NCBI GenBank assembly: GCA_035762175.1
Contig: DASTPP010000135.1
Span: 62,001-126,000, forward strand
Length of the DNA: 64,000 nucleotides
Source: DASTPP01 sp035762175
GTDB lineage: Bacteria > Myxococcota_A > Polyangia > Polyangiales > Polyangiaceae
Direction of reading: 5' to 3'
Both the position numbers and the translations under genes were made by a program. The notes below the pieces were generated by a model, which had not been told where the DNA came from, made no database searches, and was given only the letters and a program-made list of their open reading frames with translations. Position 1 is the stretch's first letter. Each line of letters opens with the position of its first letter. This document shows, in pieces, positions 1 to 8,158 of this stretch.

Positions 1-499
1 GGGCGGCGACCAAGCGCATCGACACCGCGCCGAGCGGCTGGGCGATGAGATCGCCGGGGGCGACGTCGCCCAGGCGCAGGGCGAGGTCGTAGTTCTCTTC
101 GAGCACGCCGACGTTGCGGCGGTCGGCGACGACCTCGAGCGCCAGGTCGGGCGCGTCGCGCCGCACCCGCGCGAGCGCCTCGGGCAGCAGCGACAGCGCG
201 GCCTCGCTCGGGGCGCTGATCCGCAGGCGGAGCAGCGGCCGCGGCGCCGCGTCGCGCAGCCCCGCCGCCGCCGCCTCGAGCTCGCGCACGGCGTCGCGCG
301 CGACGGCGAGAAAGCCGCCGGCCCGCTCGCGCAGCCTGACCCCGCGCCCCGTGCGCTCGACGAGCGGGCCGAGCTCGGCTTCGACCTTGGCGAGGCGGCG
401 GCTGACGGTCGAGACGGGCACGCCGAGGCGCAGGGCCGCGGCCGAGAGGCTGCCCGCCTCGCACACCACGGCGAAGGTCTTCAGATCGTCGATGTTCAT
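1..499 (-). CDS. LysR-family transcriptional regulator (partial, C-terminus outside window)
   Basis: Reading the minus strand from an ATG at 499 gives MNIDDLKTFAVVCEAGSLSA, followed by an AAALRLGVPVSTVSRRLAKVE-type helix-turn-helix. This is the canonical LysR N-terminus of winged helix plus linker helix. After it comes the start of the periplasmic-binding-like effector domain, with a segment similar to 'LEENYDLALRLGDVAPGDL' that LysR proteins carry near residues 130-150. About 166 residues are visible of a usual 290-310, and the frame runs off the left edge. The gene is divergent from the SnoaL-like lipoprotein gene at 647, and a perfect 7-bp inverted repeat lies in the shared promoter region. 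That suggests it controls itself and this neighbour, which is an inference from layout. The ligand is unknown. Confidence 0.9.
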   Translation of the reverse strand, partial: MNIDDLKTFAVVCEAGSLSAAALRLGVPVSTVSRRLAKVEAELGPLVERTGRGVRLRERAGGFLAVARDAVRELEAAAAGLRDAAPRPLLRLRISAPSEAALSLLPEALARVRRDAPDLALEVVADRRNVGVLEENYDLALRLGDVAPGDLIAQPLGAVSMRLVAA

Positions 500-522
500 G
501 CGGCGTCGCGGCCGGGGCGCGG

Positions 523-539
523 TTTGCGCTTCGCGCAAA
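523..539. promoter_or_regulatory. Inverted repeat, candidate LysR operator
   Basis: The sequence TTTGCGC-TTC-GCGCAAA is a perfect palindrome with 7-bp arms and a 3-bp centre. It lies 24 bp upstream of the LysR start (499) and about 110 bp upstream of the divergent gene at 647. LysR proteins often bind such dyads in the shared promoter. The assignment rests on position and symmetry only. Confidence 0.45.
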
Positions 540-646
540 GCACGTTCGCGCGGCGCGCCAGCTGTCGGGCCGGGGCCGCGTCCCTACGCTGCCCCCGCGG
601 CCGCCGTAGCGACGGCCGACGCACCGCAACGAAAGGGACACGACCC

Positions 647-1231
647 ATGGCCTGGCCTCTCCGCAACCTAACACGCCGCGGCGCCCTGCTGCTGACGATG
701 GCGACGGCGACCGCGGCGGCGATCGCGACCGCGTCCTGCGCCGACGACGACCCCCCCGCCGCCGCGACGCTCGCCGAGGGCGACGGGCTCTCGCCGGCCG
801 ACGAGCTCGCCATTCTGCAGACGATCGCGCGCATGAACCACGCCATCGACGCCCGCGCCTGGGACGACTACGCGGCCTTCTACGTCGAGGGCGGCGTGCT
901 CGAGAGCGGGCCCGGCGGCGCGAGCCGGGGGCGCGCCGAGATCCGGGCGTACCTCGAGGCCCAGGCGCCGTTCATCTCGACCAAGCGCCACGCCGCGACG
1001 AACGTCGTCGTGCGCGGGGCGGGCGGCCGCGCCGAGGCCGACTCGTACCTGCTCGTGTTCGAGCGCGAGTCGGCGCTGCGCCTCGACGGCACCGCCCTCA
1101 TCAACGACGCCTTCGAGCGCCAGCCCGACGGTCGCTGGCTCGTTTCGCGCCACACCGTCGGCCTCGACCCGGCGACGCAGGCGGCGTTCTCGCAGGGCGG
1201 GCCGCCGCCCGGCGCCCGGGCCGCGCCCTGA
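647..1231 (+). CDS. Lipoprotein with SnoaL-like (NTF2-fold) domain
   Basis: The 194-residue product starts at ATG 647, a few bases after a purine-rich GAAAGGGA, and reads MAWPLRNLTRRGALLLTM. A basic N-region, a hydrophobic alanine-rich core and a cysteine in 'ATASCADDD' near residue 31 indicate a lipoprotein signal peptide. The rest (about residues 45-175) has the layout of the SnoaL-like/NTF2 family: 'ELAILQTIARMNHAID', 'DDYAAFYVEGGVLE', 'GRAEIRAYL' and a C-terminal 'DGRWLVSRHTVGLD'. These cone-shaped folds bind small hydrophobic ligands and some catalyse isomerisation or hydrolysis, so the reaction cannot be predicted. The gene is divergent from the LysR gene that probably controls it. Confidence 0.82.
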   Translation: MAWPLRNLTRRGALLLTMATATAAAIATASCADDDPPAAATLAEGDGLSPADELAILQTIARMNHAIDARAWDDYAAFYVEGGVLESGPGGASRGRAEIRAYLEAQAPFISTKRHAATNVVVRGAGGRAEADSYLLVFERESALRLDGTALINDAFERQPDGRWLVSRHTVGLDPATQAAFSQGGPPPGARAAP

Positions 1232-1415
1232 CCGCCCGCCGACGGCCCGCCGGCGCCCGGCCGGTCGACGGGGCCCGCGCGAGCGCCCGGCGCTCGGCCT
1301 TCGGCGGGTCGCTGTAAGGCCCTGTTATGGCGAGGCGAGGGGCGCGGCGGCAGGTTGGTCGCGTCGACCTCACCCTCGCCGGCCGACCGACGGCCAGAAC
1401 GACCCGACCACGCTC

Positions 1416-2216
1416 ATGCCATCGATTGCATTCGCCGAGACGATCCGCCCTCATCTCCTGACCGCCGCCGAGCGCGACCGCTATCGGGCGGGCTTCTCCG
1501 ACGTGACGCGCCGGGTCTTCGACGGCCCGAACGCGGGCGCCCTCGCCGACGCCGTGCTGGGCGGGGCGCTCGGGCAAACCTGCTTGACGCTCTATTTCAA
1601 CGACGAACACCACCTCGTCGGCTGGAACGCCTGCATCTTGACCGAGTTCGAAGAAGACGGGGTGCCCCACGGCGTCTTCCGCGGCATGGCCGCGCTGCTG
1701 CCCGAGTACCGGCGCGGGCAGCGGGTCGCGAGCGACTGGCTGCGCTGCGTCCTTCCTTATATCGCCCGGCACCCCGAGCGGCGCGTGTTCTTCTTCACGC
1801 CCGTCGTGCACGTCTCGTCGTTCCGGGCCATCGCCAAGCACGCGCCGGTGATGTACCCGAACCCCCGCGGCGAGCCGCCGGCCGAGATCGCCGCCCTGAT
1901 GCGCCGGCTGGCCGACCGCTTTCACTGCGCGCGCGTCGAGGGCGAGCACCCGCTCGTGTGCAACCGCGCGACGTGGGTCCGCGAGGCGCCGGCGGCGGGC
2001 GGCGCGCCCGACGACGAGATCACGCGGCTCTACCGCCGCCTCAACCCCCACCCCGAGCGCGGCAACTGCCTGCTCGTCCTCGTGCCGCTCACGCCGCTCA
2101 ACCTGGCCGGCGCGGTGCTCAAGTACGCGAACGTCCGGCTGCAGCGGTGGTGGGGCCGCGCGGTCGAGCCCCGGCTCCGCGCCCCCGCGGCCGCCCTCGA
2201 GCGGTCGGCCCCGTGA
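1416..2216 (+). CDS. Conserved hypothetical protein, acyltransferase-like
   Basis: This is a 266-residue soluble protein starting with MPSIAFAETIRPHLLT and carrying no signal peptide. The segment 'FRGMAALLPEYRRGQRVASDWLRCVLPYIARHPER' region resembles the acetyl-CoA binding part of GNAT acyltransferases, where a beta strand is followed by an R-G-x-x-x-A pyrophosphate loop and a helix. Parts such as 'VVHVSSFRAIAKHAPVMYP' would fit the later strands. I do not recognise a named family, and the GNAT idea is an inference. Composition and aromatic content match a real gene. It stands alone between the SnoaL-like lipoprotein and an aldo/keto reductase on the same strand. Confidence 0.7.
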   Translation: MPSIAFAETIRPHLLTAAERDRYRAGFSDVTRRVFDGPNAGALADAVLGGALGQTCLTLYFNDEHHLVGWNACILTEFEEDGVPHGVFRGMAALLPEYRRGQRVASDWLRCVLPYIARHPERRVFFFTPVVHVSSFRAIAKHAPVMYPNPRGEPPAEIAALMRRLADRFHCARVEGEHPLVCNRATWVREAPAAGGAPDDEITRLYRRLNPHPERGNCLLVLVPLTPLNLAGAVLKYANVRLQRWWGRAVEPRLRAPAAALERSAP

Positions 2217-2231
2217 CGGGCGGGCGGCGGG

Positions 2232-2311
2232 GGCCGGGCGGCCTTGCGGGGCCGGGGCTCCGGGGCCACGAGGCCGGGCGGCCTTGCGGGGCCGGGGCTC
2301 CGGGGCCACGA
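2232..2311. repeat. Two perfect tandem copies of a 40-bp unit
   Basis: A 40-bp unit beginning GGCCGGGCGGCCTTGCGGGG is repeated exactly at 2232-2271 and 2272-2311. It fills the whole gap between the gene ending at 2216 and the aldo/keto reductase start at 2319. Perfect identity suggests a recent duplication. Any promoter or ribosome binding site of the reductase must lie inside it. Confidence 0.9.
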
Positions 2312-2318
2312 TCGCGCC

Positions 2319-3254
2319 ATGCAAGCGAGCTTTCGACCGCGCCGCCCCCTGGGGCGCACCGGCTTCGTCGCGACGCGCCTCGGCGCGGGCGACCTGGCCG
2401 ACCGGGCCGTGCCCCTCGACGCGTGCGTCGCGACGCTGCGGCGGGCGCTCGACGCGGGCCTGAACGTCGTCGACACGGCGCCCGGCTACGAAGACGGCTA
2501 CAGCGAAGAGATCGTGGGCGCCGCGCTGCGCGGCCGCCGCGAGGGCGTCTTCGTCATCGACAAGATCGACCACCTCGACCGCCCCGTCGCGCCGCAGCTC
2601 GACGAGAGCCTCGGGCGGCTCGGGCTGCCCTCGGTCGACCTCTTCGTCTTCCACGCCGTGTCGACGCCCGAGGCGTGGCGACGGCTCGCCGCGCCCGGCG
2701 GCGGCATGGCCGAGCTCGGCGAAGCGATCGCGCGGGGGCGGGCGCGCTTTCGCGGCATCTCGAGCCACGATCCGGGCGTGCTGCGCGAGGCGCTCGGGTC
2801 GGGGCTTTGTGACGTCGTCATGTTCCCCCTCGGGCCCTTCGTCGACCCGCGCTACGAGCGCGAGACGCTGCCGCTCGCCCGCTCGCTCGGCGTCGGCACG
2901 GTGTGCTTCAAGACCTTCGGCGCCGGCAAGCTGCTCGCCGACACCGAGGGCTACCAGCGCCCGCTGCAGGCGCGGCCGCGCGGCAAGGTGAGCTCGGGCG
3001 GGCCCGAAGGCGCGCCCTCGCGCGAGCTGCCGCACCTCTCGGTGCGCGAGTGCGTGCACTACACGCTCACGCTCGACCCCGACGTGGCGCTGCTCGGGCT
3101 GAGCTTTCCGAACGAGCAAGACGAGGCCTTCGCCGCGGCCGCCGCGTTCGAGGCCCCGCTCGGCGAGGCCGATCTCGAGGCCACGCGGCGGCGCGCGGCC
3201 GAGGCCGTCGCGGGCAAGGGCCCCTGCTGGTGGAACCCGCCCCAAGGCCCCTGA
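2319..3254 (+). CDS. Aldo/keto reductase family oxidoreductase
   Basis: The 311-residue product starts at ATG 2319 (MQASFRPRRPLGRTGF), just after the 40-bp tandem repeat. The N-terminus 'LGRTGFVATRLGAGDL' is the usual AKR beta-hairpin and first strand. 'LNVVDTAPGYEDGYSE' holds the conserved Asp and catalytic Tyr, 'FVIDKID' the catalytic Lys and 'LFVFHAVS' the catalytic His. The C-terminal 'DVALLGLSFPNEQDEAF' matches the NADP-binding end of this subgroup. Such enzymes reduce carbonyls using NAD(P)H in the cytosol, and the substrate is not predictable. The in-frame extension upstream to 2244 is translated repeat and is not believed. Confidence 0.88.
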   Translation: MQASFRPRRPLGRTGFVATRLGAGDLADRAVPLDACVATLRRALDAGLNVVDTAPGYEDGYSEEIVGAALRGRREGVFVIDKIDHLDRPVAPQLDESLGRLGLPSVDLFVFHAVSTPEAWRRLAAPGGGMAELGEAIARGRARFRGISSHDPGVLREALGSGLCDVVMFPLGPFVDPRYERETLPLARSLGVGTVCFKTFGAGKLLADTEGYQRPLQARPRGKVSSGGPEGAPSRELPHLSVRECVHYTLTLDPDVALLGLSFPNEQDEAFAAAAAFEAPLGEADLEATRRRAAEAVAGKGPCWWNPPQGP

Positions 3255-3270
3255 CGCGCCGGGGCGCGCC

Positions 3271-3355
3271 GGCGTCTTGCGCGCGCGGCGCCCGCCCCTT
3301 CGCGCTCCGGCGCCGCCGGCGCGCGGGGGCGTCTCGTACGCGCGGCGCCCGCCCC
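3271..3355. repeat. Imperfect 28-bp direct repeat in a convergent gap
   Basis: GGCGTCTTGCGCGCGCGGCG plus CCCGCCCC at 3271-3298 recurs with a few differences at 3328-3355. It lies between the convergent ends of the aldo/keto reductase and kinase genes and is GC-rich. No clear terminator stem stands out. Confidence 0.6.
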
Positions 3356-3371
3356 CCCGGTCGACGCGGCG

Positions 3372-6110
3372 TCAGGGCGGCGCGTTGCCCCGTTCGCGCT
3401 CGCGGCGCGAGAGCAGCCAGAGCTGCGCCTGATCGCGCACGGGCAGCAAGAGCACGAGCAGCGCGTAGGGCAAAATGAGCAGCCAGCCCTTGGTGCTCAC
3501 GGGCACGATCAGCTGCCGGATCGCGCCCTGGTGGACGCCGCTGCCCGTCCACAGAAGGTAGCCGACGATGCAGGCGACGGGCACCGTGAGCTGCGCGAGG
3601 CGGCGGCGCCACGAGACGGCCCGCAGCTGCTCGACCATGGTGCGGCGGTGCTCGTCGCCGGCGCGGGCGATCTGCTCGCCCAGCATGCGCCGGACGGCGG
3701 GCGCGTGGGCGAGGTAGCCGTTCGCGAAGCGGCGCGACAGCGCGAAGCCCGCGAACCCGATCACCGCGGGCCCGAGAATGTACAGGGCCTGCTCGAGCAG
3801 CGGCCGCCGGCTCTGCTCGGACAGGATGGTGACGGCCGTGAGCGTGCCGATCATGGCCCCGCCGTAGAGCCAGTTCGCGCCCGCCACCCGCGAGACCGCC
3901 AGCGAGCGAAGAAAGTACTGCTGGCGGCCCGAGACGGAGGCATCGTCGGCGGGCTGGTACGCCAGGCGCAGGGACGCGAGGATCTCGGAGAAGGAGAAGG
4001 CGAGCAGGACGGTGGTCGCGACGAGCCCGAGCAGGAACGTCCCCTGGAAGACCAGCGTCTTGACGATCTCGAAGGCGTCGAGCCGCTGCGGCAGCACCCG
4101 GTCGCGCACGAAGGCCCAGCGGGCGACGCCCTGGCTCGACATCGTCCAGTCGACGACGTTCGTCCCGACGACGGTGGCGGCCACGGCGAGAATGAGGAAG
4201 AACGGCCAGGCGGTCTCCCAGGCCGGCCGCGCCACGAGCAGCACGTAGCGGTCGAGGCGGCGGGCGAAGCGCACCTCCGACGAGAGCAAGAGCAGGTACG
4301 CGAAGAGGAAGACGAGAATGACGATGAGCGCGTGGGCCCACGCGGCCCGCAGCTGCGCGGCGACCCGCTGCAGCAGCTCTTGCGAGCCCGCCGCGCCCCG
4401 GGCCGCCTGGGGCACGGCGACGACGAACACCTCGAGCACCGAGATGAGCTGGAAGAGCGGCGCGATCGTGGTGGCGAGCGTGCGGTGGGCGAGGTAGCCC
4501 GCCACGAAGCGCTCGGCGGAGGTCGGCGGCCGGAAGTGGTCGGGCTCGCCGCGCCCCGTCTTGAGGGCCGTGCCCGCCGCCCAGAGCGGGTAGCCGAGCG
4601 CGGCGACCAGTAGCGTCCAGCCGAACGCGTTGAACGCCGCCGACGGCGTGAGCGCCACCACCGTCGCGATCGACTGCCCCGTCAGGTACCACACGAGGAA
4701 CGCGAAGAGCGCCAGCGCGCCGACCAGCCAGAGGGCGCTCGTCCACAGGCTCTCGCGGCGGTACTCGTGCCCGATGCCCTCGATGTAGTCTTGGACATGG
4801 TTGCGGACCTGGCGAATGGTCAGCGCCCGGCGCTCGGGCGCCTTCTCGAGCAGGCGCATCACGAGCGCCTCGAGGGCCGGCGGGGCGTTGGGCCGGACGG
4901 CCGAGGGCGGGCGCGGCGCCTCGACCAGCACCCGCGCGAGCACGGTGAACGGGTCTTTCGCGACGAAGGGCACCTCGCCGCAAAGAATCTCGTAGAGAAT
5001 GACGCCGAGCGAGTAGAGGTCCGAGCGCTCGTCGACGTCCGACCCCTTCGCCTGCTCCGGCGACATGTACATGGGCGTCCCGATCACCGCGCCGTGCTGG
5101 GTCTCGAGCGCCTGGTGCCCGGCGCGCACCGTCGAGACGTCCGAGCGCGCCTCGCCCCCTGCTGCCGGCCCGGCCGCGTTCGAGCGCGCCTCGCCCCCGG
5201 CCGCGTCTGAGCGCGCCTCGGCCCCGGCCGCGTCTGAGCGCGCCTCGACCCCGGCCGCGTCCGAGCGCGCCTCGGCCCCGGCCGCCGGGCCGGCCGGGCG
5301 GTCGGGCCGCCCGCGCAGCTTGGCGACGCCCCAGTCCATCACCAAGACTTCGCCGAAGTCGCCCACCATGATGTTCGCGGGCTTCAGATCGCGGTGAATG
5401 ACGCCCCGCGCGTGGGCATACTCGACGGCCTGACAAACCTGGAGGAACACGTCGAGCAGCCGCCGCAACCCGAACTCGGAGCGCGTCGCCGCGTCGCCCG
5501 CCTTGCGCTTCTCGAGAATCGTCTCGAGCGACTGCCCGCGCACGAGCTTCATCGAAAAGTAGGCCCGCCCCTCGGGGTCGAGCCCGAGATCGTGCACCGG
5601 CACGACGTTGGGGTGCTCGAGCTGGGCGGTGATCTGCGCCTCCTCGACGAAGCGCGCGAGCAGCGCCGGCGGCAGCGCGTCGTAGGGCTGCCGCGTGACC
5701 TTGATCGCGAGATCGCGGCGCAGCTTCGTGTCGGTGCCCCGCAAGACGCGCGCCATGCCGCCCCGCCCGACCTCGGCGCCGGCGCGGAGCCTGCCGCCCC
5801 AGAGCGGCGCGCCCTCGGCCGCCGCCTCACCCGGGGGCGGGGGCAGGGTCGACGGCGTCGCCGCCAGGGGCGGCAAGATCGCCCCCGCGATCTGCGCGGC
5901 GAGGTCGGCGGGCTCGAACGACGGCGGCAGGTGTACCGTCACGGGCCCGGGCGTCGAGGGGTCGGCCGGGGGCGGCATGCTCGACGGCAGCACGGCGAGC
6001 GTGTCGGCCACCGCCATCGTGTCCGAGACCGAGGTCTGAGCGAGCGCCGGGTCGTCCGGGCGCTCATCGTCCGGCGTGGGCGGTCGGCTGTGGCGCGCTT
6101 CCCTCGTCAT
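3372..6110 (-). CDS. Membrane-anchored eukaryote-like Ser/Thr protein kinase
   Basis: This 912-residue protein has a Pro-rich N-terminus (1-105) and a kinase domain at about 108-440. The Gly-rich loop is 'EVGRGGMARV', the catalytic Lys is about 137 (LAIKVTRQP), HRDLKPAN has Asp 241, the DFG motif is replaced by DWG at 259-261, and the APE position reads SPEQ near 348. From about 460 the C-terminal half holds roughly eight to ten hydrophobic segments, including 'LWLVGALALFAFLVWYL', so it is an inner-membrane protein with a cytoplasmic kinase. DWG is frequent in myxobacterial kinases and need not abolish activity. Between DWG and SPE the activation loop carries about 47 residues built from EARSDAAG-like octads, an unusual insertion. 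It is convergent with the aldo/keto reductase. Confidence 0.93.
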   Translation of the reverse strand: MTREARHSRPPTPDDERPDDPALAQTSVSDTMAVADTLAVLPSSMPPPADPSTPGPVTVHLPPSFEPADLAAQIAGAILPPLAATPSTLPPPPGEAAAEGAPLWGGRLRAGAEVGRGGMARVLRGTDTKLRRDLAIKVTRQPYDALPPALLARFVEEAQITAQLEHPNVVPVHDLGLDPEGRAYFSMKLVRGQSLETILEKRKAGDAATRSEFGLRRLLDVFLQVCQAVEYAHARGVIHRDLKPANIMVGDFGEVLVMDWGVAKLRGRPDRPAGPAAGAEARSDAAGVEARSDAAGAEARSDAAGGEARSNAAGPAAGGEARSDVSTVRAGHQALETQHGAVIGTPMYMSPEQAKGSDVDERSDLYSLGVILYEILCGEVPFVAKDPFTVLARVLVEAPRPPSAVRPNAPPALEALVMRLLEKAPERRALTIRQVRNHVQDYIEGIGHEYRRESLWTSALWLVGALALFAFLVWYLTGQSIATVVALTPSAAFNAFGWTLLVAALGYPLWAAGTALKTGRGEPDHFRPPTSAERFVAGYLAHRTLATTIAPLFQLISVLEVFVVAVPQAARGAAGSQELLQRVAAQLRAAWAHALIVILVFLFAYLLLLSSEVRFARRLDRYVLLVARPAWETAWPFFLILAVAATVVGTNVVDWTMSSQGVARWAFVRDRVLPQRLDAFEIVKTLVFQGTFLLGLVATTVLLAFSFSEILASLRLAYQPADDASVSGRQQYFLRSLAVSRVAGANWLYGGAMIGTLTAVTILSEQSRRPLLEQALYILGPAVIGFAGFALSRRFANGYLAHAPAVRRMLGEQIARAGDEHRRTMVEQLRAVSWRRRLAQLTVPVACIVGYLLWTGSGVHQGAIRQLIVPVSTKGWLLILPYALLVLLLPVRDQAQLWLLSRRERERGNAPP
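5146..5290. repeat. 24-bp minisatellite coding for EARSDAAG octads in the kinase activation loop
   Basis: On the plus strand a GAGCGCGCCTCG.CCCCGGCC-type 24-bp unit is repeated about five times with substitutions. On the coding strand the octads read AEARSDAAG, VEARSDAAG, AEARSDAAG, GEARSNAAG and GEARSDV. The period is a multiple of three, so copy-number change keeps the frame. Each copy adds a Ser and an Arg to the activation segment. Confidence 0.85.
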
Positions 6111-6302
6111 CGCGAACGGTCACCTTAGCAGCCCCCGCCCGCGGCTGAACCCCAGGGGTAAGGCCGGTCGCCTTGCCCCGCCGGGCGCCGGGCCTGCCGT
6201 GGCCACGCCACCACCGGCTCGGCGAGGTGGGGCGGGGCGAGCCGAAACCCTTCGAAGTGCGGTTGTACGTCGGCCGAACCATGCCCTACACACCGTGGGG
6301 CC

Positions 6303-6640
6303 ATGGCTTCGCCGCGACGAACCAGCCCGCCCTGCGCCCCCCTGACCTCCGCCCGTAACGAGGCCGCCCCCGGCGCGCCCGCCGCCCTCGCCCGGCGCCT
6401 ACCACGCCCAGGCTCGCTTGCTGACCCCGCCCGACGCCTACCACGCTCGGGCCCGCTTGCTGCCCCCACTCGGCGCCTGGCCCGCCCGAGCCCGCTTGCT
6501 GCCCCCACCCGGCGCTTGGCCCGCCCGGGCGCCCTCGGCGTCGCCCTCGCCGGCCTCGCGCTCGCCTGCGACGAGCCGGCCGCGCGCCCGCCCCGGCCGG
6601 CGCCGGCCCCGCGCCCGCCGCCGGGGCCGACGAGATCGTC
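6303..6640 (+). pseudogene. Detached lipoprotein signal-peptide segment upstream of truncated peptidase
   Basis: In one frame this stretch encodes 13-residue repeats ending RRLARPSPLAAPT and then RRLARPGALGVALAGLALACDEP split over the lipobox LALAC. This is a classical lipoprotein signal peptide with a Cys at the right place, followed by a Pro-Ala linker. The peptidase sequence that should follow is in another frame (see 6683), and about 200 propeller residues are missing. I therefore read this as the remaining 5' end of the peptidase gene, separated from the body by a deletion and frameshift. The rest of the gap after the kinase start (6111-6302) shows no gene. The assignment is an inference. 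Confidence 0.45.
6393..6531. repeat. 39-bp tandem repeat, about 3.6 copies
   Basis: The unit begins CGGCGCCTACCACGCCCAGG, with copies at 6393-6431, 6432-6470, 6471-6509 and a partial one at 6510-6531. Copies differ by several substitutions, so the array is older than the perfect 40-bp repeat at 2232. In one frame it encodes 13-residue RRLxRPxxLAxPx units directly before a lipoprotein signal peptide. Confidence 0.88.
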
Positions 6641-6682
6641 TACGCGCGGCCCGACCACCCGACCTGGCAGTTCGCCCTCGAG

Positions 6683-8149
6683 GTGACCGACGACGGGCGC
6701 TACCTCGTCATCACGACCGGCGACGGGCAGGTGGGCGACCGCGGGGTCGAAGAGGTGCACGCCCTCGACCTCGGGGCGAAGGGGGCGAAGCCGGTGCCGC
6801 TCGCCGAGGGCTTCGACGCCGAGTACCTGTTCGTCGCGAGCGAGGGGACGACGTTTTACCTCAAGACCACGAGCGAGGCGCCGAAGGGGCGCGTCGTCGC
6901 GGTCGACGTCCGCTCGCCCGGCAAGGCCGCGCGCAAGACCGTCGTGCCCCAGGGCGAGGCGCCCATCACCGGCGTCGCGCGCGCGGGCGACCGGCTGCTC
7001 GTCTCGACCCTCGTCGACGCGAGCTCGCGCCTTTCCGCCTACAAGCTCGACGGCAAGGGCAAGGTCGAGATCGCCCTGCCCGGCGTCGGCACCGCCTTCG
7101 CCGTCGGCGGCGGGCGCGCCGACCGCGCGGCCTACTACCGCTACACGAGCTTCGACGCGCCGCCGACGGCCTTCCGCTACGACTTCGCGACCGGCAAGTC
7201 CGAGGCGGTCGTCCGGCCCAAGGCCTCGATCGACCCCGCGGCCTTCGAGACGCGCCTCGTCTTCTACGCGAGCAAAGACGGCACGAAGGTGCCCATGTTC
7301 CTCGTGCACAAGAAGGGGCTCGCCCTCGACGGGAGCAACCCGACCTTTCTCACGGGCTACGGCGGCGCCGGCGTCTCGATGAGCCCGCGCTACGACCCGA
7401 CGCACGCCTACTGGCTGAGCGCGGGCGGCGTGCTCGCGATACCCTGCCTGCGCGGCGGCAGCGAGTACGGCGAGGCCTGGTCGAAGGCGGCCGAGAAGAC
7501 GCGCCGGCAGGTCACCTTCGACGACTTCATCGCCGCCGGCGAGTGGCTCGTCGCGCAGAAGATCACCTCGCCGAAGAAGCTCGCCACCGACGGCGCCTCC
7601 GCCGGCGGCCTGCTCGTCGCCGCCGCGATGGTGCAGCGGCCCGACCTCTTCGGCGCCGTCGTCGTCGAGGTCGGCGTGCTCGACATGCTGCGCTTTCACC
7701 TCACGGGCCAGGGCGCCGGCTGGCAGGGCATCTACGGCTCGGTCGACGTGCGCGACGAGTTCCGCGCGCTTTATGCGTACTCGCCCTACCACAACGTCAA
7801 GCCCGGCACGAAGTACCCCGCCACCCTCGTCGTCACCGGCGAGAACGACAACCGCGTCGTGCCCTGGCACTCGTACAAGTTCGCCGCCGCCCTGCAGGCC
7901 GCCCAGGCCGGCCCCGCCCCCGTGCTGCTCAAGCTGCAGTCGACCGCCGGCCACGGCGGCGGCACCACGCTCTCGGCCAAGATGCGCGAGCGCGCCGACG
8001 TCTACGGCTTTCTCTTCAAGGTGCTCGACGCCCCCCGCCGCCCTGACCCCGCGCCTGCGCGGGCCCCGCCGGCCTCGCCCCGAGCGCCCCCTCGGGTCAA
8101 CGTGACGTGCCACGATGCGACCACTGGCCCCCGGACGCGACCGCGGTAA
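6683..8149 (+). CDS. Prolyl oligopeptidase (S9A) lacking the N-terminal part; possible pseudogene
   Basis: The frame is open from GTG 6683, and recognisable sequence (EIVYARPDHPTWQFALE) lies in the same frame just upstream. The C-terminal alpha/beta-hydrolase domain is complete. The nucleophile Ser is in DGASAGG near residue 306, the Asp in 'TGENDNRVVPWHS', and the His in 'TAGHGGGTT'. S9A enzymes run about 690-750 residues, but only 488 are present here. Alignment by eye with the intact paralogue at 47217-49457 shows the first roughly 210-260 residues missing, namely the N-terminal helix and first propeller blades. A lipoprotein signal peptide lies upstream in a different frame. The catalytic domain is well conserved, so the loss may be recent. 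A functional truncated enzyme is less likely. Confidence 0.8.
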   Translation: MTDDGRYLVITTGDGQVGDRGVEEVHALDLGAKGAKPVPLAEGFDAEYLFVASEGTTFYLKTTSEAPKGRVVAVDVRSPGKAARKTVVPQGEAPITGVARAGDRLLVSTLVDASSRLSAYKLDGKGKVEIALPGVGTAFAVGGGRADRAAYYRYTSFDAPPTAFRYDFATGKSEAVVRPKASIDPAAFETRLVFYASKDGTKVPMFLVHKKGLALDGSNPTFLTGYGGAGVSMSPRYDPTHAYWLSAGGVLAIPCLRGGSEYGEAWSKAAEKTRRQVTFDDFIAAGEWLVAQKITSPKKLATDGASAGGLLVAAAMVQRPDLFGAVVVEVGVLDMLRFHLTGQGAGWQGIYGSVDVRDEFRALYAYSPYHNVKPGTKYPATLVVTGENDNRVVPWHSYKFAAALQAAQAGPAPVLLKLQSTAGHGGGTTLSAKMRERADVYGFLFKVLDAPRRPDPAPARAPPASPRAPPRVNVTCHDATTGPRTRPR

Positions 8150-8158
8150 GGAGAAACC

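Noticed and set aside
6418..8046. Plus-strand frame of 542 codons overlapping the truncated peptidase
   Set aside because: It is an Arg-rich shadow frame. The peptidase motifs are in another frame.
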